A stretch of DNA of 64,000 nt, from positions 716,001 through 780,000 of the forward strand of contig JAFMOC010000268.1 of assembly GCA_019802505.1 (NCBI GenBank), written 5' to 3'. This stretch comes from Corydoras sp. C115 (taxonomy: Eukaryota > Chordata > Actinopteri > Siluriformes > Callichthyidae). A program made the position numbers and the translations under genes. Every line of letters starts with the position of its first letter. The stretch's first letter is position 1. This document shows, one piece after another, positions 1-14,653 of the stretch. A model generated the notes under the pieces. It was not told the DNA's origin. It was given only the letters and a program-made list of their open reading frames with translations, and ran no database searches.

Positions 1-600
1 GAAGTGTTCAGGGCAGTTATCTTTGCAGTTATCTTCTTCCCTCTCAGCATGCAGATAATCTGCGGTGCTGCGGTTCGGAGCGTGGAACCACGGCAGCGCC
101 GCCCCTCGCGCTCTGCCCTTATTCACAGCATTGTATGATGAAATTACAGAGGCACACGGAGGGCCTTTCAGCTGCAGGGCTCAGCGTCAGTAATGACCTG
201 AAACACATTCTGAGACTGGAACATCAGTGGAACAGAAGAACCTCAGATCAGCGCTCCATCAGGTTCATCTCCATCAGAGTCATCTGTCCCGGGGTCCGCA
301 TGATCATACTGTGATGTCATCATACTCCATCATTACTGTACAGTGTCTGTATTACAGTATGATTATGACATCACTGCGGCGGGTGGAGACTGAGTTCTAC
401 TGTTTTACACCTTATGAGCAACGGGATAGGCTCCAGCAGCCCCCTCCCCCCCCTAATCCTGATCAGGAGTGAGTGCAGAGATGAAGTAATGTATGTTTTC
501 CTGTAAAAGCCTCAGGTCTGTATTTGGAGCTCCTCCCGGTGGATTGGTGGTGGAACATCGTTTGTGGTGTAGCAGTTTCATTTCCGTCCACTCAGGGAAT
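1..600. other. No gene; short SINE-tail remnant
   Basis: No coding potential or RNA gene is recognisable here. Positions 415-480 resemble the 3' part of a fish tRNA-derived SINE: a 'gggataggctccagcagc' segment is followed by a C-run and 'ctaatcctgatcagga', as seen near the ends of such elements. If the TMEM132 gene continues leftward, this stretch lies in its second intron. That is inference. Confidence 0.4.
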
Positions 601-606
601 CGGGAA

Positions 607-719
607 TCGACCCGGCGCATCGACCCGGCGCTTCGACCCGGCGCTTCGACCCGGCGCATCGACCCGGCGCATCGACCCGGCGCATCGACCCGGCGCTTCG
701 ACCCGGCGCATCGACCCGC
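607..719. repeat. 13-bp minisatellite, about 9 units
   Basis: The unit is gacccggcgcatc, alternating with gacccggcgcttc. It is CpG-dense. Overlapping ORFs on both strands are products of the repeat and not genes. Confidence 0.9.
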
Positions 720-880
720 TTCCGGAGCTAATTTCATTTCATTTAGTTCCGTGCTGAACTCCTGAGACGGCTGTACGCAGGGTGCGATAGGGTTCTCCTG
801 CGTTCTTTAAGTCTGACGTTCTGATTTATGACTTGGACCATCGGGGCCGTCCATGTCGCGCAGCATCAGCAGGACACGCA

Positions 881-950
881 CGGCGAGACGTCCGGCGAGA
901 CGCACGGCGAGACGTCCGGCGAGACGTCCGGCGAGACGTCACGGCGAGGC
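881..950. repeat. 12-bp minisatellite, about 6 units
   Basis: The unit is close to ggcgagacgtcc with 'gcac' variants. It is CpG-rich and has no coding support. Confidence 0.8.
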
Positions 951-1034
951 GCACGGACCCAACAACAACACAACCGCCAGAGGAGGAGAACGTCACATGA
1001 TCAGGGGTTAATTAGAAGAGACGGCGTTTAATGA

Positions 1035-1165
1035 AATTGCTCTGTTTAATATGATTTCTCTGAAAAACAGCCATAAAGTTCCAAAAGCAATTTAACGAGA
1101 GCGCCTGCATCAGCAGCTCGTTATCTCCCAGCAGCCCCCATATCAATTACATTAGTGCCCCAAAA
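1035..1165. other. Candidate conserved noncoding element
   Basis: This is complex AT-rich sequence set between simple repeats, with a 'tatcaattacattag' core and no reading frame of interest. Its texture resembles vertebrate enhancer-type conserved elements that often lie in introns of developmentally regulated neuronal genes such as TMEM132. Conservation cannot be tested here, so this is only a pointer. Confidence 0.25.
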
Positions 1166-1659
1166 GGGGGGGGGGCGACCCCGTCATTCCGCTGATCCTG
1201 AAACAGTGTTACCGCTCAGTCACTGAGCATGCTCCACTTTGGCATGTTCTTCCTCAGACGGCTCTGATGTGCCTGTATGAACGGGATCAGCTCCGCCTCC
1301 GGCAGCTACGGCAGTAACATGCTCCGATGGTGCAGACGGCTCCCTCTGTGGTGATCAGTGGGAATCACAGGGGGTCGTGTAATTTCATCCCGACTTCCTG
1401 CAGAAGCAGCAGCACTTCCTCTTTTAGGAAATGGCGTTCCTCTGTGGTGTTCCTCAGCAGAACGTTGGGAGATTAGCGGATCGATAAACTGTGGTCTCAC
1501 ACGCCCGCAGGACGCCGCGCGCCGCCACAAAGCCCTAAATTGTTTGCTGTTATTGGTGTAATAAAGGAGCGAGCAGCGCCGTGTTATCTGCTCTCCACTG
1601 AGAGCTCCTCCACCCGAACCCAGCACCTCCTCCTCCTCACCTCCTCCTCCTCCTCCTCC

Positions 1660-1707
<48 letters not shown>

Positions 1708-2083
1708 GGGCTCAGAGGCCTTCATCCCACTGAGGACAGCTCATGCTTACAGATCAGAGACACAGTGATGGAGAAGGTACTGTGTCTGCACCGTACGTCC
1801 TGATGCATTATGGGACAGAAACAAACAAACAAAGAGCCATGAAGGTGTGTGGTTCCTCACGGCGGTTCCTCTGAGGTAAAGCCTCTGATCTGAGGAGGTA
1901 CCATCACACTCCTCTCCTCTGTATGCGGATCACAGTGGAGACCACTTAGTGAGGGCTGAAAGGTTCTCCTCCTGCTGATACGCTGGAACCTTTACTAAAT
2001 GACTCCCGTAGCAGCGCCCCCCAGAGGCAGCCAGCATCTGAGCACAAGCAGAAGCATCTGGAGATGAACATCACGTCCCGAGT
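1166..2083. other. No gene; trinucleotide tract
   Basis: The only clear structure is a (TCC)n tract turning into (TCA)n at about 1627-1706. The rest is single-copy-looking sequence without coding or RNA features that I recognise. Confidence 0.6.
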
Positions 2084-2212
2084 CATCCATCAACCATCCA
2101 TCAACCATCCATCAACCATCCATCAACCTTCCATCAACCATCCATCAACCATCCATCAACCTTCCATCAACCTTCCATCAACCATCCATCAACCATCCAT
2201 CAACCATCAGTG
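2084..2212. repeat. 11-bp minisatellite
   Basis: The unit is atcaaccatcc with 'cttcc' variants, repeated about 11-12 times head to tail. Confidence 0.9.
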
Positions 2213-2283
2213 AACCTGCTCACAACCATCAGGTTATGGAGGGGTAGTGATGTGATGGCATATAGAGGTGTCTCAGGTGAGGA

Positions 2284-3595
2284 GGGAGGGTGGAGGTGTG
2301 CAGGGTGGAGAGTGTGCAGGGTGGAGGTGTGCAGGGTGGAGGTGTGCAGGGTGGAGGTGTGCAGGGTGGAGAGGTGCAGGGTGGAGGTGTGCAGGGTGGA
2401 GGTGTGCAGGGTGGAGGTGTGCAGGGGTGGAGAGGGTGCAGGGTGGAGAGGTGTGCAGGGTGGAGTGGTGCAGGGTGGAGGTGTGCAGGGTGGAGGTGTG
2501 CAGGGTGGAGGTGTGCAGGGTGGAGGTGTGCAGGGTGGAGGTGTGCAGGGTGGAGAGGTGCAGGGTGGAGGTGTGCAGGGTGGAGGTGTGCAGGGTGGAG
2601 GTGTGCAGGGTGGAGAGGTGCAGGGTGGAGGTGTGCAGGGTGGAGAGGTGCAGGGTGGAGGTGTGCAGGGTGGAGGTGTGCAGGGTGGAGGTGTGCAGGG
2701 TGGAGGTGTGCAGGGTGGAGAGGTGCAGGGTGGAGGTGTGCAGGGTGGAGGTGTGCAGGGTGGAGGTGTGCAGGGTGGAGAGGTGCAGGGTGGAGAGGTG
2801 CAGGGTGGAGGTGTGCAGGGTGGAGGTGTGCAGGGTGGAGGTGTGCAGGGTGGAGGTGGTGCAGGTGGAGAGGTGCAGGGTGGAGAGGTGCAGGGTGGAG
2901 GTGTGCAGGGTGGAGAGTGTGCAGGGTGGGAGAGGTGTGCAGGGTGGAGGTGTGCAGGGTGGAGAGGTGCAGGGTGGAGAGGTGCAGGGTGGAGGTGTGC
3001 AGGGTGGAGAGGTGCAGGGTGGAGGTGTTGCAGGGTGGAGGTGTGCAGGGTGGGAGGTGCAGGGTGGAGGTGTGCAGGGTGGAGAGGTGCAGGGTGGAGG
3101 TGTGCAGGGTGGAGGTGTGCAGGGTGGAGGTGTGCAGGGTGGAGGTGTGCAGGGTGGAGGTGTGCAGGGTGGAGAGGTGCAGGGTGGAGGTGTGCAGGGT
3201 GGAGAGGTGCAGGGTGGAGGTGTGCAGGGTGGAGGTGTGCAGGGTGGAGGTGTGCAGGGTGGAGAGGTGCAGGGTGGAGGTGTGCAGGGTGGAGGTGTGC
3301 AGGGTGGAGGTGTGCAGGGTGGAGGTGTGCAGGGTGGAGGTGTGCAGTGGTGTGAGGGTGGAGAGGTGCGGGTGGAGAGGTGCAGGGTGGAGAGGTGCAG
3401 GGTGGAGAGTGTGCAGGGTGGAGGTGTGCAGGTGGAGAGTGCAGGGTGGAGGTGTGCAGGGTGGAGGTGTGCAGGGTGGAGAGGTGCAGGGTGGAGAGGT
3501 GCAGGGTGGAGGTGTGCAGGGTGGAGAGGTGCAGGGTGGAGGTGTGCAGGGTGGAGAGGTGCAGGGTGGAGAGGTGCAGGGTGGAGGTGTGCAGG
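2284..3595. repeat. 15-bp G-rich minisatellite, about 1.3 kb
   Basis: Two 15-bp variants, gtgtgcagggtggag and aggtgcagggtggag, alternate in blocks such as three or four of the first followed by one of the second. This gives a loose higher-order pattern. Because 15 is divisible by three and the unit lacks stops in several frames, ORFs of more than 400 codons appear on both strands. Their products are pure low-complexity repeats and I treat them as non-coding. The strand is strongly G-rich with few Cs. Confidence 0.95.
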
Positions 3596-3749
3596 TCAAC
3601 GAGGTCTTTTAATGAATGAGGTTCTGGTTTCATTAGAACGCTCGTTAAAGACGCTGAGCTGTGATGGAGAACCCAACCAGAGAGAGGAACTGATTCACCA
3701 ACAGACCAAACTAATCGCTCACCTAACATTTAGATTCAGTCTGTTTGCC

Positions 3750-4825
<1,076 letters not shown>

Positions 4826-5660
4826 ATCACCCCCACCCCCGAACAGAACCGACGGAACCACCTGACCTCCATCACCCCCACCCCGGAACAGAACCGCGGA
4901 ACCACCTGAACTCCATCACCCCCACCCCCGAACGGAACCGACGGAACCACCTGAACTCCATCACCCCCACCCCCGAACGGAACCGACGGAAACCACCTGA
5001 ACTCCATCACCCCCACACCCCCGAACGGAACCGACGGAACCACCTGAACTCCATCACCCCCACCCCCGAACAGAACCGCGGAACCACCGCGGAACCACCT
5101 GAACTCCATCACCCCCACCCCCGAACGGAACCGACGGAACCACCTGAACTCCTCACCCATCCCCCGAACCCCACCCCCGAACGGAACCGACGGAACCACC
5201 TGAACTCCATCACCCCCACCCCCGAACGGAACCGACGGAACCACCTGAACTCCATCACCCCCACCCCCGAACGAACGGAACCGACGGAACCACCTGAACT
5301 CCATCACCCCCACCCCCGAACGGAACCGACGGAACCACCTGAACTCCATCACCCCCACCCCCGAACGGAACCGACGGAACCACCTGAACTCCATCACCCC
5401 CACCCCCGAACGGAACCGACGGAACCACCTGAACTCCATCACCCCCACCCCCGAACGGAACCGACGGAAACCACTTGAACTCCATCACCCCCACCCCCGA
5501 ACGGAACCGACGGAACCACCTGAACTCCATCACCCCCACCCCCGAACGGAACCGACGGAACCACCTGAACTCCATCACCCCCACCCCCGAACAGAACCGA
5601 CGGAACCACCTGAACTCCATCACCCCCACCCCCGAACAGAACCGATGGAACCACTTGAAC
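4826..5660. repeat. 45-bp minisatellite, about 18 units
   Basis: The unit reads roughly ctccatcacccccacccccg followed by aacggaaccgacggaaccac and ctgaa, giving 45 bp. Several units carry small insertions or deletions. The 15-codon period keeps a frame open that would encode TEPTEPPELHHPHPR repeats. There is no start context, homologue or splice logic to support a gene. Confidence 0.93.
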
Positions 5661-8043
<2,383 letters not shown>

Positions 8044-8161
8044 TCCACCTCAACCCCATCCAACACCTTTGGGATGAATTAGAACTGAGACTGTGAGCCA
8101 GGTCCTCTAATCCTACATCAGTGTTTGACCTCACAGATGCTCATCTGGATAAATGGACAAC
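8044..8161 (+). mobile_element. Tc1/mariner transposase C-terminal remnant
   Basis: Translated from 8044, the segment reads FHLNPIQHLWDELELRL, then a TGA stop, then ARSSNPTSVFDLTDAHL. This matches the conserved C-terminal catalytic block of fish Tc1-like transposases (D-x-NPIEHLWDELE), and the stop has replaced an arginine-type codon. The match ends abruptly in a minisatellite. It is an inactive fragment: no inverted repeats and no catalytic core upstream are visible. Confidence 0.75.
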
Positions 8162-8173
8162 GGTCAGGGTGTT

Positions 8174-8362
8174 GGTCAGTGGGTGGGTGGGTGGATGGGT
8201 CAGTCAGTCAGTGTGTTGGTGGGTGGGTGGATGGGTCAGTCAGTCAGTGGGTGGGTGGGTGGATGGGTCAGTCAGTCAGTGGGTGGGTGGGTGGATGGGT
8301 CAGTCAGTCAGTGTGTTGGTGGGTGGGTGGATGGGTCAGTCAGTCAGTGGGTGGGTGGGTGG
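8174..8362. repeat. About 32-36 bp minisatellite
   Basis: Units combine a (gggt)n block, 'ggatgggt' and a (cagt)n block, sometimes followed by 'gtgttg'. There are about six units. Overlapping ORFs rich in GWVGGWV are repeat artefacts. Confidence 0.9.
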
Positions 8363-8967
8363 TGTACAGATGCTGGAACATTTGGTCCCGCTGTAATGCA
8401 GCTCCTGAGGGCCGTACAGTAAACATCCCACAGCGGAGGGGTAAATAAATCAAGCGTAAGCCTCCCTAAAGGATTTTCGGTGCCAAATGTGAAGCATGGG
8501 ATGGAAAATGAGGAGTCGTTAAAACCCGGAGCCCCGGTGGCACCTCCTAATGCCTCTCTGCGGTATGACGCCCTGCGGGCACAGATAAATAACCCCATCT
8601 CACCAACACAGGTTCTCTGCTAACACAGCGTCAGATTGACTCCAACACCATAACACCAGGAGTTTACACCCTAAAGCATCCATTACCCCCACACCTCCCC
8701 CCGGCCCTCCACCGGCCCTCCACCCACACCGTCACAGCAGCTCTGATTTAGAACATACACAGATTACTGCTGAAGGAACCATCACTGACATGAACAGACC
8801 CGCCTTTGATCTGTTTCAGGTTCAGGTGGATGATCAGCTCTGACGCAGGGTGGCACAGGGTGGCACAGGGTGAGGGCGCCCCATGGACATCACCCACTAA
8901 CACACTGACTCATACAGGTGGTGGAGTAGAGATCATGCAGATGTTCAACTACATCTTCATTATCTTC

Positions 8968-9007
<40 letters not shown>

Positions 9008-9506
9008 GTGGTAGATCAGTTCAGTACTAAACTCCAGGCTGGTCTCTGGATCTGAAGGTTCAGGAGCCGGTGTGAGGAGCAGCAGGTTCTCTTTCAGGAG
9101 AACGTGTGTGTGAATGCAGGGATCTGATTTATTTGCATTCATTAGCGAGCGTCCTGGAGCGCCGTGCAGAAACCTGTCAGAACGTTCCGTCAGAATGTTC
9201 CGTCAGAACGTTCCGTCAGAACCGCAGCGCAGCAGGGACTGTTTATCTTCTGACGGGGTGTTAATTTGTTCCCGAGCGAAACGTGTTGGTCTGCATCACC
9301 ATCGAGGTGCAGAACCTTCAGCAGCCTGGTGTTCTCCTGAACGCATAATGAGAGCTACACTCAGCTACACACCTCCACCTTTAACCTCCACCCTCACGTC
9401 CTTTTGCTTCATGTTCTGGAACAACAACAAACATTGGATCAGCGCCCCCTGTCTGACGAGGCTGAACAGCCAGCAGATAATGAGATGAGATCTGCCTCCA
9501 GCAGCC

Positions 9507-9549
<43 letters not shown>

Positions 9550-10075
9550 ATTCCTCTGTATCAGCAGAGTTCAGATGTCCAGAGAGAGAAACACCGCCAC
9601 CTCCTCCCAGCGCAGAGCCGGAGCTCCTCTGGAGGCCAGGAGGAGTCGGAACATCACAGGAGAGTGGAGAGAGAGGACCGTGATGGAATCACAAACGCTG
9701 AAGAGACAAACGTTCAGAGGATTTTAACGGGCGTCTGAAGATGCTCCAGCTCCATTAGAGTCTGCAGATAACAGAACACAGCGGCGTCTCTGATGATAAA
9801 CCACTCAGCACCATTCAGATCCTCCAACTCATCTAAACCCACCACGTCCTGCTGCTTTAAACCCTCTGATCCTCTGATGTTCCCAGATGTTCTGCCTTCC
9901 ATTCGCACCAGACGGATCGTCCTCCGTATGATATACTACACTGAGAACACCAGAACCAGAACGTTATTAATACTTCAGAGAGCAGGAGTCACCGCGGAGG
10001 CTGGAGAGAACAAGAAGGCTCTGGGAGGTGGGGTGGAGGTCTACAGAGAAGACATGAAGCCACCGTGAGAACGAG

Positions 10076-10118
<43 letters not shown>

Positions 10119-10615
10119 GAGAGCAAGAGAGAGAGACAGAGAGAGAGCGAGAGCGAGCGAGAGTGGTGTAGCTTTAAGTGAATGTTCGCGCCTCCAGACA
10201 AATTGCAGGAGCTTTCAGAGGAAGCGTAGCTGCTGGTGCGAGGGCCGTGCGAGGGCCGTGCGAGGGCCGTGCGAGCCCGCTGATTTAGAACATGATGACT
10301 GAGATGGCGTGACTGGAAATTAATACCAGAAGCTCCACCACCACGTCCTCCGCTCCCTCCATCAAACCCCCAGCCCTCGCTTCGGGAGGAGGCGAGGCGG
10401 AGGAGGACGAGGTCTATTACAGTTCAACCACGTTCCATAAAACTGAAGCCCACTCCACACCCACCCACTCCACACCCACCCACTCACGCTCTCTGAGGTT
10501 CCCCCGCGGACCCGGCGGCTGACCTGATGGACCGAGGACCTCGTGAGGTTGAACCGGGACCATCGAGGACCTGAGGTGGTTCCTGAGAGTCAACGAGGCA
10601 ACGGGGTGAAGATGT
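8363..10615. other. No gene; candidate conserved element and simple repeats
   Basis: Positions 8435-8600 are non-repetitive and could be a conserved noncoding element. Simple repeats are (GT)n at 8971-9005, (CT)n at 9509-9546 and (GA)n at 10078-10160. No open frame shows a domain or splice-compatible boundaries. Confidence 0.5.
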
Positions 10616-10617
10616 GA

Positions 10618-12066
10618 TGAGGCTGAGTGGTGGAGGTGGTGTATGGGGTGTACGGGGTGTAGGTGGTGTACGGGGTGTAGGTGGTGCACGGGGTGTAGGT
10701 GGTGTACAGGGTGTTCGGGGTGTAGGTGGTGTACAGGGTGTAGGTGGTGTACAGGGTGTAGGTGGTGTATGGGGTGGAGTTGGTGAACGGGGTGTAGGTG
10801 GTGTACGGGGTGGAGGTGGTGTTCAGGGTGGAGGTGGTGTTCAGGGTGGAGGTGGTGGAGTTGGTGTACGGGGTGGAGGTGGTGTTCAGGGTGTAGGTGG
10901 TAGAGGTGGTGTACGGGGTGGAGGTGGTGTACGGGGTGGAGGTGGTGTTCAGGGTGTAGGTGGTGGAGGTGGTGTTCAGGGTGTAGGTGCTGGAGTTGGT
11001 GTACGGGGTGGAGGTGGTGTTCAGGGTGGAGGTGGTGTATGGGGTGGAGGTGGTGTTCAGGGTGTAGGTGGTGGAGGTGGTGTTCAGGGTGTAGGTGGTG
11101 GAGTTGGTGTACGGGGTGGAGATGGTGTTCAGGGTGGAGGTGGTGTACGGGGTGGAGGTGGTGTTCAGGGTGGAGGTGGTGGAGGTGGTGTACAGGGTGG
11201 AGGTGGTGTTCAGGGTGTAGGTGGTGGAGGTGGTGTACGGGGTGGAGGTGGTGTACGGGGTGGAGGTGGTGTTCAGGGTGTAGGTGGTGGAGGTGGTGTT
11301 CAGGGTGTAGGTGCTGGAGTTGGTGTACGGGGTGGAGGTGGTGTTCAGGGTGTAGGTGGTGGAGGTGGTGTATGGGGTGGAGGTGGTGTTCAGGGTGTAG
11401 GTGCTGGAGTTGGTGTACGGGGTGGAGGTGGTGTTCAGGGTGTAGGTGCTGGAGTTGGTGTACGGGGTGGAGGTGGTGTTCAGGGTGTAGGTGGTGGAGG
11501 TGGTGTTCAGGGTGTAGGTGGTGGAGGTGGTGTTCAGGGTGTAGGTGGTGGAGGTGGTGTACGGGGTGGAGGTGGTGTTCAGGGTGTAGGTGGTGGAGGT
11601 GGTGTTCAGGGTGTAGGTGCTGGAGTTGGTGTACGGGGTGGAGGTGGTGGAGGTGGTGTACAGGGTGTAGGTGGTGGAGGTGGTGTACGAGGTGGAGGTG
11701 GTGTTCAGGGTGGAGGTGGTGGAGGTGGTGTACGAGGTGGAGGTGGTGTTCAGGGTGTAGGTGCTGGCGTTGGTGTACGAGGTGGAGGTGGTGTTCAGGG
11801 TGGAGGTGGTGGAGGTGGTGTACGGGGTGGAGGTGGTGTTCAGGGTGTAGGTGGTGTTCAGGGTGTAGGTGCTGGAGTTGGTGTACGGGGTGGAGGTGCT
11901 GGAGTTGGTGTACGGGGTGGAGGTGCTGGAGTTGGTGTACAGGGTGGAGGTGGTGGAGGTGGTGTACGAGGTGGAGGTGGTGTTCAGGGTGGAGGTGCTG
12001 GAGTTGGTGTACGGGGTGGAGGTGGTGTTCAGGGTGGAGGTGGTGGAGGTGGTGTACAGGGTGGAG
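10618..12066. repeat. About 1.45-kb G-rich minisatellite with higher-order units
   Basis: Short subunits such as ggaggtggtgtacggggt and gtaggtggtgttcagggt alternate with 'gctggagttggt' to make larger units of roughly 45 bp. Frames of nearly 500 codons are open on both strands. They encode only GGGVQG-type or TTSTPYT-type repeats and I reject them as genes. Confidence 0.95.
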
Positions 12067-12122
12067 GTCACGTTAAATTTTCGTGGGTTCGTGTACTTTT
12101 TGCGTGAGTGTAAATAAACACA

Positions 12123-12163
<41 letters not shown>

Positions 12164-12357
12164 CGCTCGCTCACTCTGAGCTGAAATGACCTTTAATTTG
12201 CTGCAGTCCTGCAATGTAAGAGGTTTTCACAACTTACAGCTGTGCTCCTGGAATCGGTTCTCCACCCGGAGCATCCATCCTCTTAAAGAACTGCTTCCTT
12301 CAGAGGTTTGCTAACTGAACTTTCTTCATTAAGAATCTGAGTCAGATTGAAGAATTG
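12067..12357. other. No gene; (CT)n and short unique segment
   Basis: A (CT)n tract at about 12126-12170 is followed by unique sequence of unknown role. Nothing coding is seen. Confidence 0.6.
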
Positions 12358-12575
12358 GGCGCGGTCACTCAGTGGTCAGGGCGTTGGGTTATCAATCTGA
12401 AGGTTGGGGGTTCAAATCCCAGGTCCACTGAAGTTACCAATGTGGGTCCTTGAGCAAGACCCTTAACCCTCACTGCTGCAGGGGGCGCTGTGATGAACCC
12501 TGTGCTCAGCTTGTAAGTCGCTTTGGATAAAAGCGTCCAATAAGTAAATGACCAAATGTAAATATAAATATAAAT
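12358..12575 (+). mobile_element. tRNA-derived SINE with L2-type tail
   Basis: The head resembles a tRNA-like Pol III promoter, with 'ggtcactcagtggtcagggc' followed by 'gggttcaaatccc', a good B box. The body includes 'gagcaagacccttaaccct' and 'cagggggcgctgtg'. The tail 'gtcgctttggataaaagcgt' is the tail shared by many teleost SINEs and an L2-clade LINE. It lies just downstream of the TMEM132 exon 2 donor, within that gene's second intron. Confidence 0.85.
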
Positions 12576-12683
12576 GTAAATTAACGTCCCTCAGCTCACC
12601 CCCCCCCCCCAAACTCTGACCTCACCTCACATACAGTGGACCTCACACACACTCATGTTCTCTACATGTCCGTGTGGTCTAAC

Positions 12684-13566
12684 CTGAGGGTGAAGATCTC
12701 CACCGTTGAGAGGGTGGACGCAGCCAGGAAGGTGGAGACCGTCTCCCTCTGTCGGATCGGCCTGGGGGGCACCATCACCACAAAGTTCTTGTCCAGACGA
12801 AGTTCAGACAGAGGCTGGAACAGGCGTACGCTGCCGATCCTGCGCATGGGCGTGGGTCCCGAGAAGTACCCCGCGGGACCCTGGGGTTCCACACGCACAC
12901 CGGCGGGCCTGCGGGGGCCCTCTGAAGTGCACGCCTCCGATTCTGCTGACTGGATCATGTAATACAGCTCCACCGGGGTCCCTTCAGTCTGGGGGACCCT
13001 CTGCCTCCCGGGGACCACGCTGGGAGGACTGAACCAGGAGGGCAGCGGTTCCAGCTCGGCCACGCACAAACCCAGCTCCCCCTTCAGGCGACAGCTCCCC
13101 CGCACCTCCTGCGTCTCGTGAAAGGCGAACATCCGGACGCAGGGCAGTCGGTCCACGTTGGTGTAGTCGTCCCAATCCCGTCCCACCACGTAGAACAGGA
13201 CCTGCACTTTGGGCCAGCTGGGGTGAACGCGCTCACTGATGATGAACGTCTGGATCTTCCAGTTGAAGGTGAAGAGCGGTGAGGGGGCGGGGCTGTTAAA
13301 GATTCCCGGGTCCAGGAACTCCATGGGGACGGCCTGCTGCGCCGAGAACGGTCCGTACGTGGCATTGACGACGGGCGTCCTCCTCGCCTGCTGGATGAAG
13401 AACATTTCGGTGCGCGCCTGCAGGCTTGAGTTCCTCATCAGGTCCTGGTTGGCCTCCTTGAGGAAGAAGGCGGTGTCCGCGTTCAGAACCTGATACCGAA
13501 CCGGGAGGTAGGTCGGCACGGCGCCGAACCGGGGCAGACCCTCCAGCAGCAGACGGCCGTCCATCA
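12684..13566 (-). CDS. tmem132: TMEM132-family protein, coding exon 2 (partial gene)
   Basis: This is a large internal exon of a type I neuronal membrane protein of the TMEM132 family, which has Ig/cadherin-like ectodomain folds and roles proposed in adhesion and actin linkage. The exon encodes about 294 residues, including PTYLPVRYQVLNADTAFF, FLKEANQDLMRNSSLQ, PKVQVLFYVVGRDWDD, RLPCVRMFAFHETQEVRGSC and EGTPVELYYMIQ. These are hallmark stretches of the B/C/D subgroup, and I cannot choose the paralogue with certainty. The acceptor (ccacag) precedes 13566 and the donor (CAG|GTTAGA) follows 12684. Entry is after one base of a codon, matching the exon at 22994-23051. Exit is after two bases. The next exons are not in the window, consistent with the very long second intron of these genes in other vertebrates. 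N-glycosylation sequons NSS and NAT are present. The open frame continues past both splice sites, so the ATG-start ORF covering 13621-12662 is not the true protein. Confidence 0.92.
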
Positions 13567-14621
13567 CTGTGGAGAGGACAGAACAGACACGGGTCAGACT
13601 CTCAGAGACGCTGCAGCTCAATGAACCCGGAACCCGGAACCCGGAACCCGACCTCCGAGCCCGGCAGCGGGTTCACTCCGGATGTTCCGCAGACGGAATG
13701 TGGAGCGGATATTTGGGCTGATTTAGAGATTTAGGAGAACCTACTGATTGAGGATCTGAGACCGGTGGAGGGTCGAACCCTGATTCATTAACAAACCCAG
13801 CACAGCGTCCTGAAGAAACCCACGCTGACGGGACGGAACCTCCCCGGTCGGTCCCTCCCTGAACGTGAATGTGGATGTCCACCTGCAGCAGAGCGGATCA
13901 GCCGTTTAAAGTGAGGGAGACGTGACGGGAGACGCGTTCCGTTAATAAAGACGCCGACGCGCCGCGGTCCCGGAGACGGGCGGGTTCCACCGAGGCCTCT
14001 CATACTGCAGCACTATTTTTATTGCTGTAATCTTATTGCTTTCTGTGGCAGCAATAAAGACCGAGAGGGGCGGGGGGCGGGGGGGGTCTCCTCACAACTT
14101 CCACTAAACTGTAAAGATTTTAGGATTTGATTTATCTTCAGTTAAAACAACCTGATCCTCCATTAATGTTCCTCCAGCACCTCTCACCCCCCCCTTCATG
14201 TATTGATGACATTCCTTGTGTTCAGAGTGTGGGAGGTGCAGGTGGAGATTAGGAGATTAGAACTGATGGAACTCTGTAACCTCACCATGTTCTATCAGCA
14301 ACATGTGACAATAATCTAATAATAATCTAACAATAATGTCGTTATAACAGCAGGACAACCGGACCCCCCCCCCCCCCCCCCCCGCTCCTGTATTGACCGT
14401 TTGGACTGACGGGTTCTCAGGGTTTATGATGTGTGATAAGAGTTATTATTCAGTCGATATTCTGAATGATGCCCGTGTTCTGTTTGGCGTGGGGGTTTGC
14501 GCGGGTTCCTCCCTCCCCGGGACTCCTCCCTCCCCGGGACTCCTCGCGGTGGGACAGTGATATGTGCTGACACCAGCGCGGGTGCTGAGAGCAAACGAGG
14601 GAGCTATTAACTAATTTAAGC

Positions 14622-14653
<32 letters not shown>

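Noticed and set aside
10590..12107. ORFs of nearly 500 codons on both strands (threonine-rich and glycine-rich)
   Set aside because: Minisatellite translation. The mucin-like threonine-rich look is a coincidence of the repeat unit, with no signal peptide or flanking exons.
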